A DNA stretch of 64,000 bases from NCBI GenBank assembly GCA_019753235.1, contig JAIELF010000028.1:28124-92123 (forward strand), read 5' to 3'. Below are positions 8,308 to 17,619 of this stretch, one piece after another. The DNA comes from a bacterium (GTDB taxonomy: Bacteria > Planctomycetota > Planctomycetia > Kolteriales > Kolteriaceae). The position numbers and the translations under genes are program-made. The notes below the pieces were generated by a model, which ran no database searches, was not told the origin of the DNA, and saw only the letters and a program-made list of their open reading frames with translations. Numbering within the stretch: position 1 is the first letter of the stretch; each line of letters starts with the position of its first letter.

Positions 8308-10128
8308 ATGGGGGTGGCCGCTCCGGTGCTAAAGATCGACGATCTTCGCACGGTCTTTGGCAAGCCCCCGCATCAGGTGATCGCCGTCGATTCGGTCTCT
8401 CTTTCGCTCGCGGCCGGCGAAACGTTGGGGATCGTCGGGGAATCGGGTTCCGGCAAGTCGGTCACCGCGCTTTCCATTCTTCGTCTGCTCCCAGCCGGGT
8501 CCAGTCGCATCGAATCGGGCCAAATCAGTTTCCTCGGTCGCGATCTTGTTCGGCTTCCCGCGCGTGAGCTTCGTCGAGTTCGCGGCAAAGAAATCAGCAT
8601 GATCTTTCAAGAGCCTGGGACGTCCCTCAATCCGGTCTTTACCGTGGCAGATCAGATGGCCGAGGCCATTCGGCTCGGGCCTGGCGGCTCTCGAAAAGAA
8701 ATCCGCGATAAGAGCGAGCAGCTCTTGCACGAGGTGGGCATTCGCGATCCGCTTCGGGTTCTCGCCAGCTACCCCCATCAGATTTCCGGAGGCCAAAAGC
8801 AACGAGTCATGATCGCGATGGCTCTCTCCAGCGATCCCAAGATTCTCATTGCCGACGAGCCGACGACGGCCCTTGATGTCACCGTGCAGGCACAGATTCT
8901 CGACCTGCTCCGAGAACTGCGCGATCGCCGAGGAATGTCGATCATCTTTATCAGTCACGATCTCGGTGTGATCAGCCAGATTGCCGACCATGTTCTGGTG
9001 ATGTACCGAGGCAAGATTGTCGAGAACGCGCCGGTGCTCGATTTATTCCGGTCGCCCAAACATCCCTACACGAAAGGTCTGCTCGCTTGTCGGCCCCGGC
9101 TGGCACAGAATGCCCGAAAGCTCACGACGATTGCGGACTTCATGGAGTTGGCGCCCGATGGGATCACGCTTCTCGAACGGACGCTTTCTCCTTCGGACCG
9201 AAAGAAGCTCGAATCCGAGGGCCGGCCGCCGCTCTTACATCCCGGTTCCCTGATGATAGACCCCACGTTGACCGGGACCGAGGTCTCTGCCGCCACCAAG
9301 CCGATCCTCGAAGTGAACCATCTGTGCGTCCACTTTCCGATTCGAAAAGGAGTATTTCGTCGGCAAGTAGGTCAGGTGAAAGCGGTCGACGGGATCAGCT
9401 TCAAGGTCTATCCCGGCCAAACGCTGGGGCTCGTCGGTGAATCTGGATGTGGGAAGACGACCACGGGCAGAGCGATCCTTCGGCTAGTGCCGACCACGGC
9501 TGGCGAGATTCTTTTCGAGGGACGAAACTTTCTGAACGTTCGCGGGTCTACGCTTCGGCAACTCCGTCGACGAATCCAAGTCGTCTTTCAAGATCCGTAT
9601 AGTTCGCTGAATCCCCGTCTTACGGTGGAGGCGGCATTGATCGGCCCCATGCGGAGTCATGGGATCGGCTCATCCGCGAAAGATCGACGCGACCGTGCCG
9701 CCACGCTGATGGAAGAAGTTGGTTTGAGCACCGAGCATCTCCGGCGATATCCGCACGAGTTTTCCGGCGGTCAAAGGCAACGAATCTGCATCGCACGCTC
9801 GCTCGCCGTCGAGCCGGACTTTCTCATCTGCGATGAATCAGTGTCGGCACTCGATGTTTCCGTGCAGGCGCAGATCCTGAATCTCTTCAAAGAACTGCAA
9901 TCGCGACGCGGTCTGACGTATATCTTCATCAGTCATGATCTGGCGGTGGTGAAGTTCATGGCCGACATGATGGCGGTGATGAATGGGGGTAAACTCGTTG
10001 AAATGGGGCCAGCCGAGTCAGTCTATCGTCACCCGCAACAGGACTACACCAAGCGGCTCATCGCCGCTATTCCCGACGATTCATTGGAGATGATCGAAAG
10101 CAGGCTGGCTCGCAGGAGACCGCTGTAA
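8308..10128 (+). CDS. Peptide/nickel-type ABC importer, fused double ATPase (DppD-DppF type)
   Basis: A 606-residue fusion of two ABC ATPase domains. Domain 1 (about 5-330) has Walker A GESGSGKS at 44-51, signature SGGQKQR and Walker B with DEPTTALD, followed by the oligopeptide-type C-terminal extension. Domain 2 (about 333-600) has Walker A GESGCGKT, signature SGGQRQR and CDESVSALD. Both sites look intact. It powers uptake of oligopeptides, nickel or similar solutes through the two permeases encoded downstream. It is first in a four-gene cluster on the same strand (8308-14235). The start is ATG with GAGGAG about 11 bases upstream. Fused ATPases of this kind are also called YejF-like. Confidence 0.93.
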   Translation: MGVAAPVLKIDDLRTVFGKPPHQVIAVDSVSLSLAAGETLGIVGESGSGKSVTALSILRLLPAGSSRIESGQISFLGRDLVRLPARELRRVRGKEISMIFQEPGTSLNPVFTVADQMAEAIRLGPGGSRKEIRDKSEQLLHEVGIRDPLRVLASYPHQISGGQKQRVMIAMALSSDPKILIADEPTTALDVTVQAQILDLLRELRDRRGMSIIFISHDLGVISQIADHVLVMYRGKIVENAPVLDLFRSPKHPYTKGLLACRPRLAQNARKLTTIADFMELAPDGITLLERTLSPSDRKKLESEGRPPLLHPGSLMIDPTLTGTEVSAATKPILEVNHLCVHFPIRKGVFRRQVGQVKAVDGISFKVYPGQTLGLVGESGCGKTTTGRAILRLVPTTAGEILFEGRNFLNVRGSTLRQLRRRIQVVFQDPYSSLNPRLTVEAALIGPMRSHGIGSSAKDRRDRAATLMEEVGLSTEHLRRYPHEFSGGQRQRICIARSLAVEPDFLICDESVSALDVSVQAQILNLFKELQSRRGLTYIFISHDLAVVKFMADMMAVMNGGKLVEMGPAESVYRHPQQDYTKRLIAAIPDDSLEMIESRLARRRPL

Positions 10129-10269
10129 GAAACAGAGTCTCTACGGTCGCTTGTGAGGTTAAAGCGATAAGAGTACCCTACGACCAAGAGTGGACGAGAC
10201 CGTCCGTCGGCGTTCCCTGTTGGGAAAGTGGTCGGGGTGGTTCCTTCAAAGAAGGATGAGAGCTTCATC

Positions 10270-12105
10270 ATGATGCGACCGCTTAGTTGTTTGAGTGTTG
10301 GTTGGATGATCGTCTCGGTCGTGATGGCGGACGAATTCACTCCCCCTGCCTTGACCGAACTCGACGCGAAAGCCTCGTGGGTCGATCGACCTGTCGTCAA
10401 CACGCTTGAAAAGCTGACGAAGCATCTGCAGGCAAAAAAGCGGCTGGCCAGCGATGCGGAGGTGTTAGCGCTCAAGAATGATTCGAAAGAGAATAACGCG
10501 AAGATTCTTTCGACATTAGGCCGTCAACCCATTGATCCGAAAGAAGTCAACTGGAACGCTGCCTGGAATCGGCGAATGGGAGGCGAAGTTAAGAGCGTCA
10601 ATCCCATCCTTTTCAGTTCCGTTTCAGAAGCCGACCTCGGAAGCTACATCAACTTGGGACTATTCAGTTTTGATTGGGAACTGCAACCGTTGGCGGCGGA
10701 AGAGTCTGTTAAGAGTTGGCAGAGCAGTGCCGACGGTCTCTATGACAAAGTTGTCCTTCGCGATGATATGACCTGGTCCGATGGATCACCGATCACTGCG
10801 CACGACATCGCCTTTAGTTATCGCGTCATCCTGGATCCTCGCGTGCCGGCACTGGCGGTCCGGGCTGGGACGGAGGAATTGTTGGGCGTCCACGCCTATG
10901 ACGATCGAACAGTCGTCTTTTTTCACAAAGCCGCCAAAGCAACTAACGTCTGGAACATTAACTTTCCCATCATCCCCAAGCATATTTTCGAGAAGACGTA
11001 CCCTGCCGACCCGTCCCTTGCGAAGAGTCCTGAACATGTGGCGATGGAGACCAACCCAATCAGCGGCGGTCCCTACACGATCGTCTATCGACAGCGAGGC
11101 AGCGAGATTGTTCTCGAACGCCGAGAGAGTTACTACATGCACCAGGGGAAACAGGTTCGGGAGAAACCGTACTTTAAGACGATTCGATTTCGGGTGATTG
11201 AAGATTCCAACACCGCCCTTTTGGCCGTCAAGTCGGGCGATGTCGACGAAACCAACCTTGTGCCCGAACAATGGATCAAGCAGACCGACGGCAGTGACTT
11301 CTACAAGCGAAACACCAAGGTCAAAGAAGTCGAATGGACAAGTTGGCACATCGTTTGGAACCTTCAGAATCCTCTCTTTAAGGATAAGAAAGTTCGCCGG
11401 GCCCTCGCTTATGCTTTCGATTACAACGAACTTCTCGAACGGCTCAGTTACAACTTGTATGAACCATCCTCGGGCCCCTTCCATCGAGAATCCTGGATGG
11501 CTCCGCGCGATTATCCCGCGCCTTATCAACAGAACATTGATCGAGCAGAAGAACTTCTCGAGGAGGCGGGCTGGACCGATAGTGATGGGGACGGCGTGCT
11601 CGATAAGGATGGCATCAAGTTCGAGTTCGATCTCAACTACCGCAGTGATCCCATCATCGAGCGATACTGTAACGTGGCTCGAGAATCGTTCGAGAATGTC
11701 GGGATCAACTGCAATCTCCGCCCGCTCGAGTTTACGGTCTTGGTCGAGAAGTTATCGAAGCATGAATTTCAGGCAGCCTTTGGAGGTTGGGGGACCGGAA
11801 CAGACCCCGATACCTACCGAAACATCATCGGCACGGATCAGCTTCGCAACTACGGTTCTTATTCCAATCCCGAAGTCGATAAGCTTTTCGATCAGGGAGC
11901 GTCCGAGTTCGACCGTACCAAGCGGGGCGAGATTTACGGTCGAATCCACCGTCAGTTGTTTGAAGACCAACCTTACTTGTACCTTTACTGGCGAAGTTCC
12001 TTTTACGCGTTCAACAAGGATCTCCGGGGTTACTTCATGAGCCCGCGCGGACCCTACAACTACGGCCCCGGGGCGGGCGCCCTCTGGCGCGTGGCAGCGC
12101 CTTGA
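10270..12105 (+). CDS. Extracellular solute-binding protein, family 5
   Basis: A 611-residue secreted binding protein of the DppA/OppA family (SBP_bac_5). The N-terminal hydrophobic stretch LSCLSVGWMIVSVVMA before ADE is a signal peptide; I therefore start at the ATG at 10270 (a frame opening at 10228 would bury it). Family segments include the ENAKILSTLGRQ region, the DDMTWSDGSPITAHD motif, KVRRALAYAFD and the ending with QPYLYLYW. It captures peptides or similar ligands in the periplasm and hands them to the permeases. It lies between the ATPase and permease genes. Residues 575-590 of the gene product end in a Gly/Tyr-rich tail. Ligand identity is not readable. Confidence 0.9.
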   Translation: MMRPLSCLSVGWMIVSVVMADEFTPPALTELDAKASWVDRPVVNTLEKLTKHLQAKKRLASDAEVLALKNDSKENNAKILSTLGRQPIDPKEVNWNAAWNRRMGGEVKSVNPILFSSVSEADLGSYINLGLFSFDWELQPLAAEESVKSWQSSADGLYDKVVLRDDMTWSDGSPITAHDIAFSYRVILDPRVPALAVRAGTEELLGVHAYDDRTVVFFHKAAKATNVWNINFPIIPKHIFEKTYPADPSLAKSPEHVAMETNPISGGPYTIVYRQRGSEIVLERRESYYMHQGKQVREKPYFKTIRFRVIEDSNTALLAVKSGDVDETNLVPEQWIKQTDGSDFYKRNTKVKEVEWTSWHIVWNLQNPLFKDKKVRRALAYAFDYNELLERLSYNLYEPSSGPFHRESWMAPRDYPAPYQQNIDRAEELLEEAGWTDSDGDGVLDKDGIKFEFDLNYRSDPIIERYCNVARESFENVGINCNLRPLEFTVLVEKLSKHEFQAAFGGWGTGTDPDTYRNIIGTDQLRNYGSYSNPEVDKLFDQGASEFDRTKRGEIYGRIHRQLFEDQPYLYLYWRSSFYAFNKDLRGYFMSPRGPYNYGPGAGALWRVAAP

Positions 12106-12169
12106 GTTTCTGTGAGAGGTAAATTCATCAACAAGAATCCATCGTAAAAATGGGATCGGGGCAGCATCG

Positions 12170-13147
12170 TTGCTGAATTACATTGTTCGACGATTGATGA
12201 TGGGAGTCGTCACGCTGTTGGCGATCACCGCGCTCGTCTATGGATTGATTCGCAATATCCCAGGTGACCCTGTCTCGGCCCAGAATGCGATGAATGTCGA
12301 TCGCAAGATCAGCAAAGAGATGGAAGATCAACAGCGCCGCCTCTATCGGCTCGACCGCCCTTGGCCGGTGGCGTACGCGCTGTGGATGAGTGATCTGGCT
12401 CGCGGGGATCTGGGTACATCGATCGCCAGAAACATTCCTGTGGCTCGACTGATTCAAGAGCGAGTCGGCCCCACGCTGTTGCTGTCGTCGGCATCGCTAC
12501 TGCTGACGTATCTGCTCGCGATCCCGCTGGGCCTCTGGTCGACCGTCCGGGCAGGTCAACCCGACGAGCGATTTCTCGGGACGCTTCTCTACATGCTGTA
12601 CTCGTTGCCGGCATTCGTGGCGGCGCTGTTTCTGCAGATCGTATTTGCTGTTCAATGGGACATTCTTCCGCTTCGCGGCATGACGGGGGATCAGTTCGAC
12701 TCGCTTCCCTTCTGGGGAAGGGTCTGGGATCTTTTCCTGCACGCTCTTTTGCCGGTGACGTGCTACACCTACGGAGCCTTGGCATACTACACACGATTCA
12801 TCAGGGCGAACATGCAAGAGGTGATTCGACAAGACTACATTCGAACCGCGCTGGCCAAAGGGGTGTCGCCGACGGCCGTCGTCGTCAAGCACGCCTTCCG
12901 CAACACGCTCATTCCGCTGGTGACATTGATGGGCTTGACGCTTCCTTCGCTGCTATCGGGATCGGTTATCTTAGAGCAGATTTTTGCCTGGCCCGGTATG
13001 GGTCGACTCTTCTTTGAAGCGATCCTGGAACGAGACTATCCGACAATCATGGGGCTGACGTTGATGTTCAGTCTTCTCACGTTGGCTGGTCAATTGCTGG
13101 CGGACGTTTTGTACGCGGTTGTCGACCCGAGGGTGACGTTAGATTGA
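12170..13147 (+). CDS. ABC importer permease, DppB type
   Basis: A 325-residue inner membrane protein of the binding-protein-dependent transport family. It begins with MLNYIVRRL, typical of DppB/OppB, has six predicted spans, and shows the EAA loop (YIRTALAKGVSPTAVVVKHAFRN in the family pattern, here positions about 222-244). It forms the membrane channel with the next gene's product. The start is TTG; the ribosome site is weak (GGGG stretch upstream). Its stop overlaps the next gene (TGATG). Confidence 0.92.
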   Translation: MLNYIVRRLMMGVVTLLAITALVYGLIRNIPGDPVSAQNAMNVDRKISKEMEDQQRRLYRLDRPWPVAYALWMSDLARGDLGTSIARNIPVARLIQERVGPTLLLSSASLLLTYLLAIPLGLWSTVRAGQPDERFLGTLLYMLYSLPAFVAALFLQIVFAVQWDILPLRGMTGDQFDSLPFWGRVWDLFLHALLPVTCYTYGALAYYTRFIRANMQEVIRQDYIRTALAKGVSPTAVVVKHAFRNTLIPLVTLMGLTLPSLLSGSVILEQIFAWPGMGRLFFEAILERDYPTIMGLTLMFSLLTLAGQLLADVLYAVVDPRVTLD

Positions 13148-14235
13148 TGGACAACTCGAAGAACGATTCTCGACGCGATCCTCCCTCTCGCGGGTTTGCC
13201 CGCGAAGTGGCCGGCCGATTCTTCTCGCGAAAGCTCGCTTGCCTGGCAACTTTGGTCGTGATCTTTTTGACACTGGTGGCAATCTTCGCGCCGGTGATCG
13301 TCGGGACCAAGCCTGTCGTTTGTCGATACAAGGGAGGCATCTATTACCCCAGCCTGGGGTACCTCGATCGGGAATGGGAACATCCCATTTTTCGGATCGA
13401 CAAGTTCCGAAACAACTACGCAAAGAATCTTCCGAAGAAGGACCCAGACTCTTGGGCCTTCTGGCCGATGGTCTATCAAGACCCGATTCGGCGAGTCCGA
13501 GCCGACGAAAAGGAGGGAGTCCCCGACAGCGAAACGCTTCAGCCCCCCAGCATTCATCACCTCTTTGGAACGGACCCGGCCGGGGTGGATGTCTTTGCCA
13601 AGATGGTTCACGGTACAAGGACCGCCTTGCTTGTTGGATTTGTTTCGATGGGGATTGCCGCGCTGTTGGGGATCGTCCTAGGAGCGGTCGCAGGTTACGC
13701 CGGCGGATGGATCGACCATTTCATCAATCGCGTGATCGAGGTGGTGTTGTGCGTCCCAACGTTGATCCTGATTCTCGCCTTGATCGCGATTGTCCCCAAG
13801 CCGACCATTTGGCACATGATGGCTGTCATCGGTCTCACGCGTTGGACCGACATTGCGCGCCTGACGCGTGGCGAGTTTCTCCGCCTTCGGCAAAGCGATT
13901 TCGTTCAAGCGGCTGTCGCCTTGGGAATTTCCCGCGCCGCGATCATCTTTCGCCATATCCTCCCCAATGCGCTTGCACCGGTTCTGGTGCCGATCACTTT
14001 TGGGATGGCCGGTGCTGTTCAAATTGAAGCAGGATTGAGTTTCTTAGGCTTCGGTACCCCGCCGCCTCACCCGAGTTGGGGAGAGATTCTCGACGATGGC
14101 CGGGCCAATTTGACCTGTTGGTGGTTGGTGACGTTCCCGGGTCTCGCGATTTTCGCGACGGTGTTGGCTTACAACATCATCGGCGAAGCGCTTCAAGAGG
14201 CAACCGATCCTCGCTTACGAGATGCTCGTAGGTAG
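13147..14235 (+). CDS. ABC importer permease, DppC type
   Basis: A 362-residue inner membrane permease, partner of the preceding DppB-type protein. One span near residues 30-55, then a roughly 100-residue periplasmic insert rich in charged residues (longer than in E. coli DppC), then five spans with the EAA loop (QAAVALGISRAAIIFRH). The insert ends in HHLFGTDPAGVDVFAKMVHGTRTA-like family sequence. The ATG overlaps the upstream stop by one base, with GAGGGTGA before it, so translation is coupled. It is the last gene of the importer cluster. Confidence 0.92.
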   Translation: MDNSKNDSRRDPPSRGFAREVAGRFFSRKLACLATLVVIFLTLVAIFAPVIVGTKPVVCRYKGGIYYPSLGYLDREWEHPIFRIDKFRNNYAKNLPKKDPDSWAFWPMVYQDPIRRVRADEKEGVPDSETLQPPSIHHLFGTDPAGVDVFAKMVHGTRTALLVGFVSMGIAALLGIVLGAVAGYAGGWIDHFINRVIEVVLCVPTLILILALIAIVPKPTIWHMMAVIGLTRWTDIARLTRGEFLRLRQSDFVQAAVALGISRAAIIFRHILPNALAPVLVPITFGMAGAVQIEAGLSFLGFGTPPPHPSWGEILDDGRANLTCWWLVTFPGLAIFATVLAYNIIGEALQEATDPRLRDARR

Positions 14236-14244
14236 TTCCTGCCG

Positions 14245-14262
14245 GCTTTTGGAAACAAAAGC
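14245..14262. terminator. Small hairpin between convergent genes
   Basis: GCTTTTG and CAAAAGC flank a GAAA loop, between the importer operon and trpE, whose stops face each other. The T-rich arm is part of the stem and no T-run follows, so a terminator role is only possible. Confidence 0.3.
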
Positions 14263-14308
14263 AGTTCGACAGAATAGCTAGATGCCGATCTTCCCATCGT
14301 AATCGACT

Positions 14309-15826
14309 CTAAACGGACGGTTGTGTTGGCGGCTGGGGCCGAAATCGATCTTCCGTGATTCGAATCGCGCGAAACAGGCCCCGCGCCTTGTCGAGTGTCT
14401 CCTGATATTCCGCTTGAGGGTCGCTGTCGTAAACGATTCCCATCCCAGCTTGAACATGCACTTTCGGTCCTTGTACGACCATCGTCCGCAGGGCGATGCA
14501 GGTATCCATGTTGCCCGTGAAATCGATGTAGCCGATGGCGCCGGCGTAGGGGCCCCGCTTTGTCGGCTCCATTTCGTCGATGACTTGCATGGCCCGGACC
14601 TTGGGCGCGCCACTGACGGTGCCGGCCGGCAAACAGGCCCGCAATGCCGACAAAGGAGTCAGCCCCGGCGCCAGTTTGCCCGTGACGTTGCTGGTGATGT
14701 GCATGACATGACTGTACTTCTCGACGGTCATGACGTCGTCAATCTGCACCGTTCGAAACTGCGAAACCCGACCCACGTCATTTCGGCCCAGATCGACGAG
14801 CATGATGTGCTCGGCCCGTTCCTTGGGGTCGGCCAAAAGCTCCGCAGCCAGTTGCCGATCCTCTTCCTCGTTGGCGCCTCGTCGCCGAGTGCCCGCCAGC
14901 GGTCGCGAAACAATTGTCCCATTTTCAACCCGGACCATGATCTCGGGTGAACTCGCGACGAGCGTGCAATTCGGATCCTTTAGGTAAACCATGAACGGGC
15001 TGGGATTCACGACCCGCAAAGAGCGGTAGATCTCGAGCGGGGTCGCGGTCGTCTCGGTTTCAAAACGCTGACTGAGAACAATCTGAAAAAAGTCCCCTGC
15101 CTTGATGTACTCTTTGCACGCTTCGACCGACGCGATGAACTTCTCCTTCGTGAAGTTCGAACGGATGTTGTCGGGGATCGCGGTGCTGGTGGTATCGATA
15201 TCGACAGGCGACAGATCCCCTTTGGGCTCGCGAAGTTTCTCGACCATCGCGTCGACGCGATGACATGCTTGCTGGTAACTCTTCTTCGGATCACCCGTGC
15301 TCGTGTGGGCCAGCGCGACGACGAGGACGACCTTGCGAATGTTGTCAAAGACCATCATCTGATCGAAGAACGCGAAGGAGAGATCGGGGATGTTCCGATC
15401 ATCGGTCGGCGTATGAGGGAGATGTTCAATGTATCGGATCGAGTCGTATGCCGCGTAGCCGACCGCGCCCCCATGAAACCTTGGCAACCCCGGCAGATGA
15501 GGCGCTTTGTACTGCTGGATCAGACGGTCGAGCTCGTCGAAAGGTTGCGGATGGTCGTAGGTCTTCTTTCCCTCGGCTCCTTCGAAGATGATTTTGTTCC
15601 CGAAGGATTGGAACGACTGAAAAGGATTCACGCCGAGAAAACTGTATCGGCCGACCTTTTCTCCGCCGACCACGCTTTCAAAGAGGAATGACCATCCCCC
15701 GTCGTCGATGCGCGAAAACGCGCTCACGGGTGTCAGGCTGTCGCTCGTCAGTTGGCGATAGACCGGCACCATGTTGTAAGTCTGGGCGAGTGACAAAAAT
15801 GTTTCGAGACTGGGATAGAAACTCAC
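14309..15826 (-). CDS. trpE: Anthranilate synthase component I
   Basis: A 505-residue chorismate-utilising enzyme. It makes anthranilate from chorismate with ammonia supplied by the glutaminase subunit, the first committed step of tryptophan synthesis. Seen: N-terminal TrpE domain (FESV, GRYSFLG), then the catalytic chorismate-binding domain with AGTRRRGANEEED, LLADPKERAEH, LVDLGRNDVGRV and GTVSGAPKVRAMQ. The GTG at 15826 is chosen because AGGTGG lies nine bases upstream; an ATG at 15874 has no such site. There is no trpG beside it, so the glutaminase subunit must be elsewhere. p-Aminobenzoate synthase (PabB) is a weaker alternative. Confidence 0.92.
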   Translation of the reverse strand: MSFYPSLETFLSLAQTYNMVPVYRQLTSDSLTPVSAFSRIDDGGWSFLFESVVGGEKVGRYSFLGVNPFQSFQSFGNKIIFEGAEGKKTYDHPQPFDELDRLIQQYKAPHLPGLPRFHGGAVGYAAYDSIRYIEHLPHTPTDDRNIPDLSFAFFDQMMVFDNIRKVVLVVALAHTSTGDPKKSYQQACHRVDAMVEKLREPKGDLSPVDIDTTSTAIPDNIRSNFTKEKFIASVEACKEYIKAGDFFQIVLSQRFETETTATPLEIYRSLRVVNPSPFMVYLKDPNCTLVASSPEIMVRVENGTIVSRPLAGTRRRGANEEEDRQLAAELLADPKERAEHIMLVDLGRNDVGRVSQFRTVQIDDVMTVEKYSHVMHITSNVTGKLAPGLTPLSALRACLPAGTVSGAPKVRAMQVIDEMEPTKRGPYAGAIGYIDFTGNMDTCIALRTMVVQGPKVHVQAGMGIVYDSDPQAEYQETLDKARGLFRAIRITEDRFRPQPPTQPSV

Positions 15827-15966
15827 TCGTCGATTCCACCTGATGAGACGGTGCGGTCGGCCACGCGTCACCATTATTTAATCCGAACCGAAGGAAGCCC
15901 GCTCAGGGCGCCGTGAACCCTTTGAAGGCGTTTGCAAAGAGACTCTACCGGGCACGAAGGTTCGTC

Positions 15967-16974
15967 CTATCCCGAGGGAGGGCGAGCCGATTTGCTCTTC
16001 GTGACTCCCTTCTTAGCGGGTTGGCCCGGCGGGGACTCGGCCGGCGCCAATTTGGTAGGTGATGTCCGGACAACTTTGGGCTCCAGAAGTTTCAGAGCGT
16101 CGGCGAATTCCCTCATGGAACGGTACCGTTCGTTGGGATCACGTGCGATCCCCTTGAGCAAGATCTCCGCTGCCGTCGCATCGAGATGAGGATTGACTTC
16201 GCGCGGGTCGCGGCCGGTCACATTGACGTGCTGAAGCGCCTCCTGCATGGATTCGCCAGCCCCCTCCCAGGGAATCGAACCGGTCAAGACTTCGTAAGCC
16301 GTCACGCCGAAACTGAAGACATCGATCCTTTCGTCGGTCGAAGATCGCCGAATCAATTCGGGAGCCATGTACCGAAGCGTCCCCGTCCGATTGCCGGGTC
16401 GGCGAAATGCAGGTTTGTTGGGAACGCAGAGTCCGAAATCGATGATCTTCGCGATCCCGTGATCAGTCACCATGATGTTTTTGGGCGAGATATCGCGATG
16501 AATGTAGCCTTGCTGATGAAAGTAGCTCAGTCCGTCGGCCGCCTGTAGCAGAAAGTCGAGTCGGCGATTGAGCGGAGACTTTCCCTCGGTATCGGCAAAG
16601 AAATTCAAGCCCGTTCCCTTGATCATTTCCATGACCAGAAACGGCTCTTCCTGCAGCGTCCAGCCCCAGTCAAAAGTGGCCACCAAATTCGGATGGGTCA
16701 GCGAGACAGCAACCTCTCCCTCTTCGGGGCGTTCCATCCCTGGAAATCGACTGACCAAGGCAAGATGCTGCTTCTTATCGAGGATTTTAAGGCAGACTTC
16801 TCGACCAAGCTTTCGGTCCATGGCTCGGTGGACCTTCGACATGCTGCCGTTACCCACCGAACCAAGAATGTCGAACCTCTTCGCGATGTTCTCGCGAACT
16901 CGTTTAATCTTCTTGCTGCCACCGAAGAACCGGGCAAATAGGTTCAATCGTCCCATCCTTTTGCCATATATCAT
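15967..16974 (-). CDS. Soluble Ser/Thr protein kinase
   Basis: A 335-residue Hanks-type kinase without membrane spans. The kinase domain covers about residues 33-290: Gly loop GNGSMSKV, ATP Lys in VCLKIL, catalytic loop HRDISPKN, IDFGLCVP and an APE (MAPEL). In the catalytic loop the usual HRDxKPxN Lys is Ser, with a Lys two positions later. The last 40 residues are Pro/Lys/Ser-rich and probably disordered. Upstream of the kinase domain is a basic stretch (KKIKRVRE) that could bind nucleic acid or membrane. It is monocistronic, between trpE and a divergent rhodanese-like gene. ATG 16974 has only a weak ribosome site; ATG 16956 is an alternative. Confidence 0.88.
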   Translation of the reverse strand: MIYGKRMGRLNLFARFFGGSKKIKRVRENIAKRFDILGSVGNGSMSKVHRAMDRKLGREVCLKILDKKQHLALVSRFPGMERPEEGEVAVSLTHPNLVATFDWGWTLQEEPFLVMEMIKGTGLNFFADTEGKSPLNRRLDFLLQAADGLSYFHQQGYIHRDISPKNIMVTDHGIAKIIDFGLCVPNKPAFRRPGNRTGTLRYMAPELIRRSSTDERIDVFSFGVTAYEVLTGSIPWEGAGESMQEALQHVNVTGRDPREVNPHLDATAAEILLKGIARDPNERYRSMREFADALKLLEPKVVRTSPTKLAPAESPPGQPAKKGVTKSKSARPPSG

Positions 16975-17072
16975 CTTGTGTCATTATAGATAGATCGAGC
17001 AAAGCCGTCGAGCCGAGCTTGACCTTCGGGCTGTTGGATTTCCAACTTGGCGGCTCGATGGAAGAGGGAGCC

Positions 17073-17576
17073 ATGATCATCGAACGACGTTTGTTGGCGA
17101 TTTTCGGGATGCTGATTTTGGTCGGCTGCGCGGGCAAACCGCCGGTCGTGACCGAGCCGACGGCCGAGCAGTTACAACAGGCTGAACAAGCGGGTTACGG
17201 CTTTATTCGCTTGCCCGAATTGGCCAAGTTCATCCATACCCGTGACAACATGATCCTCATCGATGCCCGGCCCGAGCCTGAGTTTCGCCGAGGTCATATT
17301 TTAGGATCGACGAATTTTCTTTTCCCCGATCGGAGCGAACTCGAACCCTGGTCGGCTGCCTCGCACGGCGGGATTGACCCATCGACGTACGCTCGGCAAC
17401 TCGGGGCCGATCTGGGAATTCGCGTTGTTGTCTACGCGGAGAATGCCGCATCGAGACGAGGTCATCAGGCGGCAGCATGGGCCCGAAAGCTTGGCTACAA
17501 AGATATCCGGCGATTCATCGGAGGCTTGGCCGACTGGCAGGCCGCCGGCGAGGAGACCCGCTCGTTGGTCCCGTGA
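17073..17576 (+). CDS. Rhodanese-like lipoprotein lacking the catalytic Cys
   Basis: A 167-residue protein with a lipoprotein signal (LILVGC, Cys at about residue 19) and a single rhodanese domain (about 45-160). The DARPEPEFRRGHI segment and the GGLADWQAAG ending are typical. At the active-site loop, where the family has CxxGxRS, it reads YAENAASRRGHQ: the Cys is Ala. It should therefore not transfer sulfur and may act as a binding module in the envelope. Start: ATG at 17073 directly follows GAGGGAG; ATG 17058 would add five residues. The next gene, larB, starts 43 bases downstream and may share the transcript. Confidence 0.82.
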   Translation: MIIERRLLAIFGMLILVGCAGKPPVVTEPTAEQLQQAEQAGYGFIRLPELAKFIHTRDNMILIDARPEPEFRRGHILGSTNFLFPDRSELEPWSAASHGGIDPSTYARQLGADLGIRVVVYAENAASRRGHQAAAWARKLGYKDIRRFIGGLADWQAAGEETRSLVP

Positions 17577-17619
17577 ATCGTCGATGGCATCGAACCCGCC
17601 CTAATGGAGAGAGGTTTCC

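Noticed and set aside
7899..8363. 154-codon frame on the minus strand
   Set aside because: Overlaps the start of the ABC ATPase gene and lacks family sequence; likely chance.
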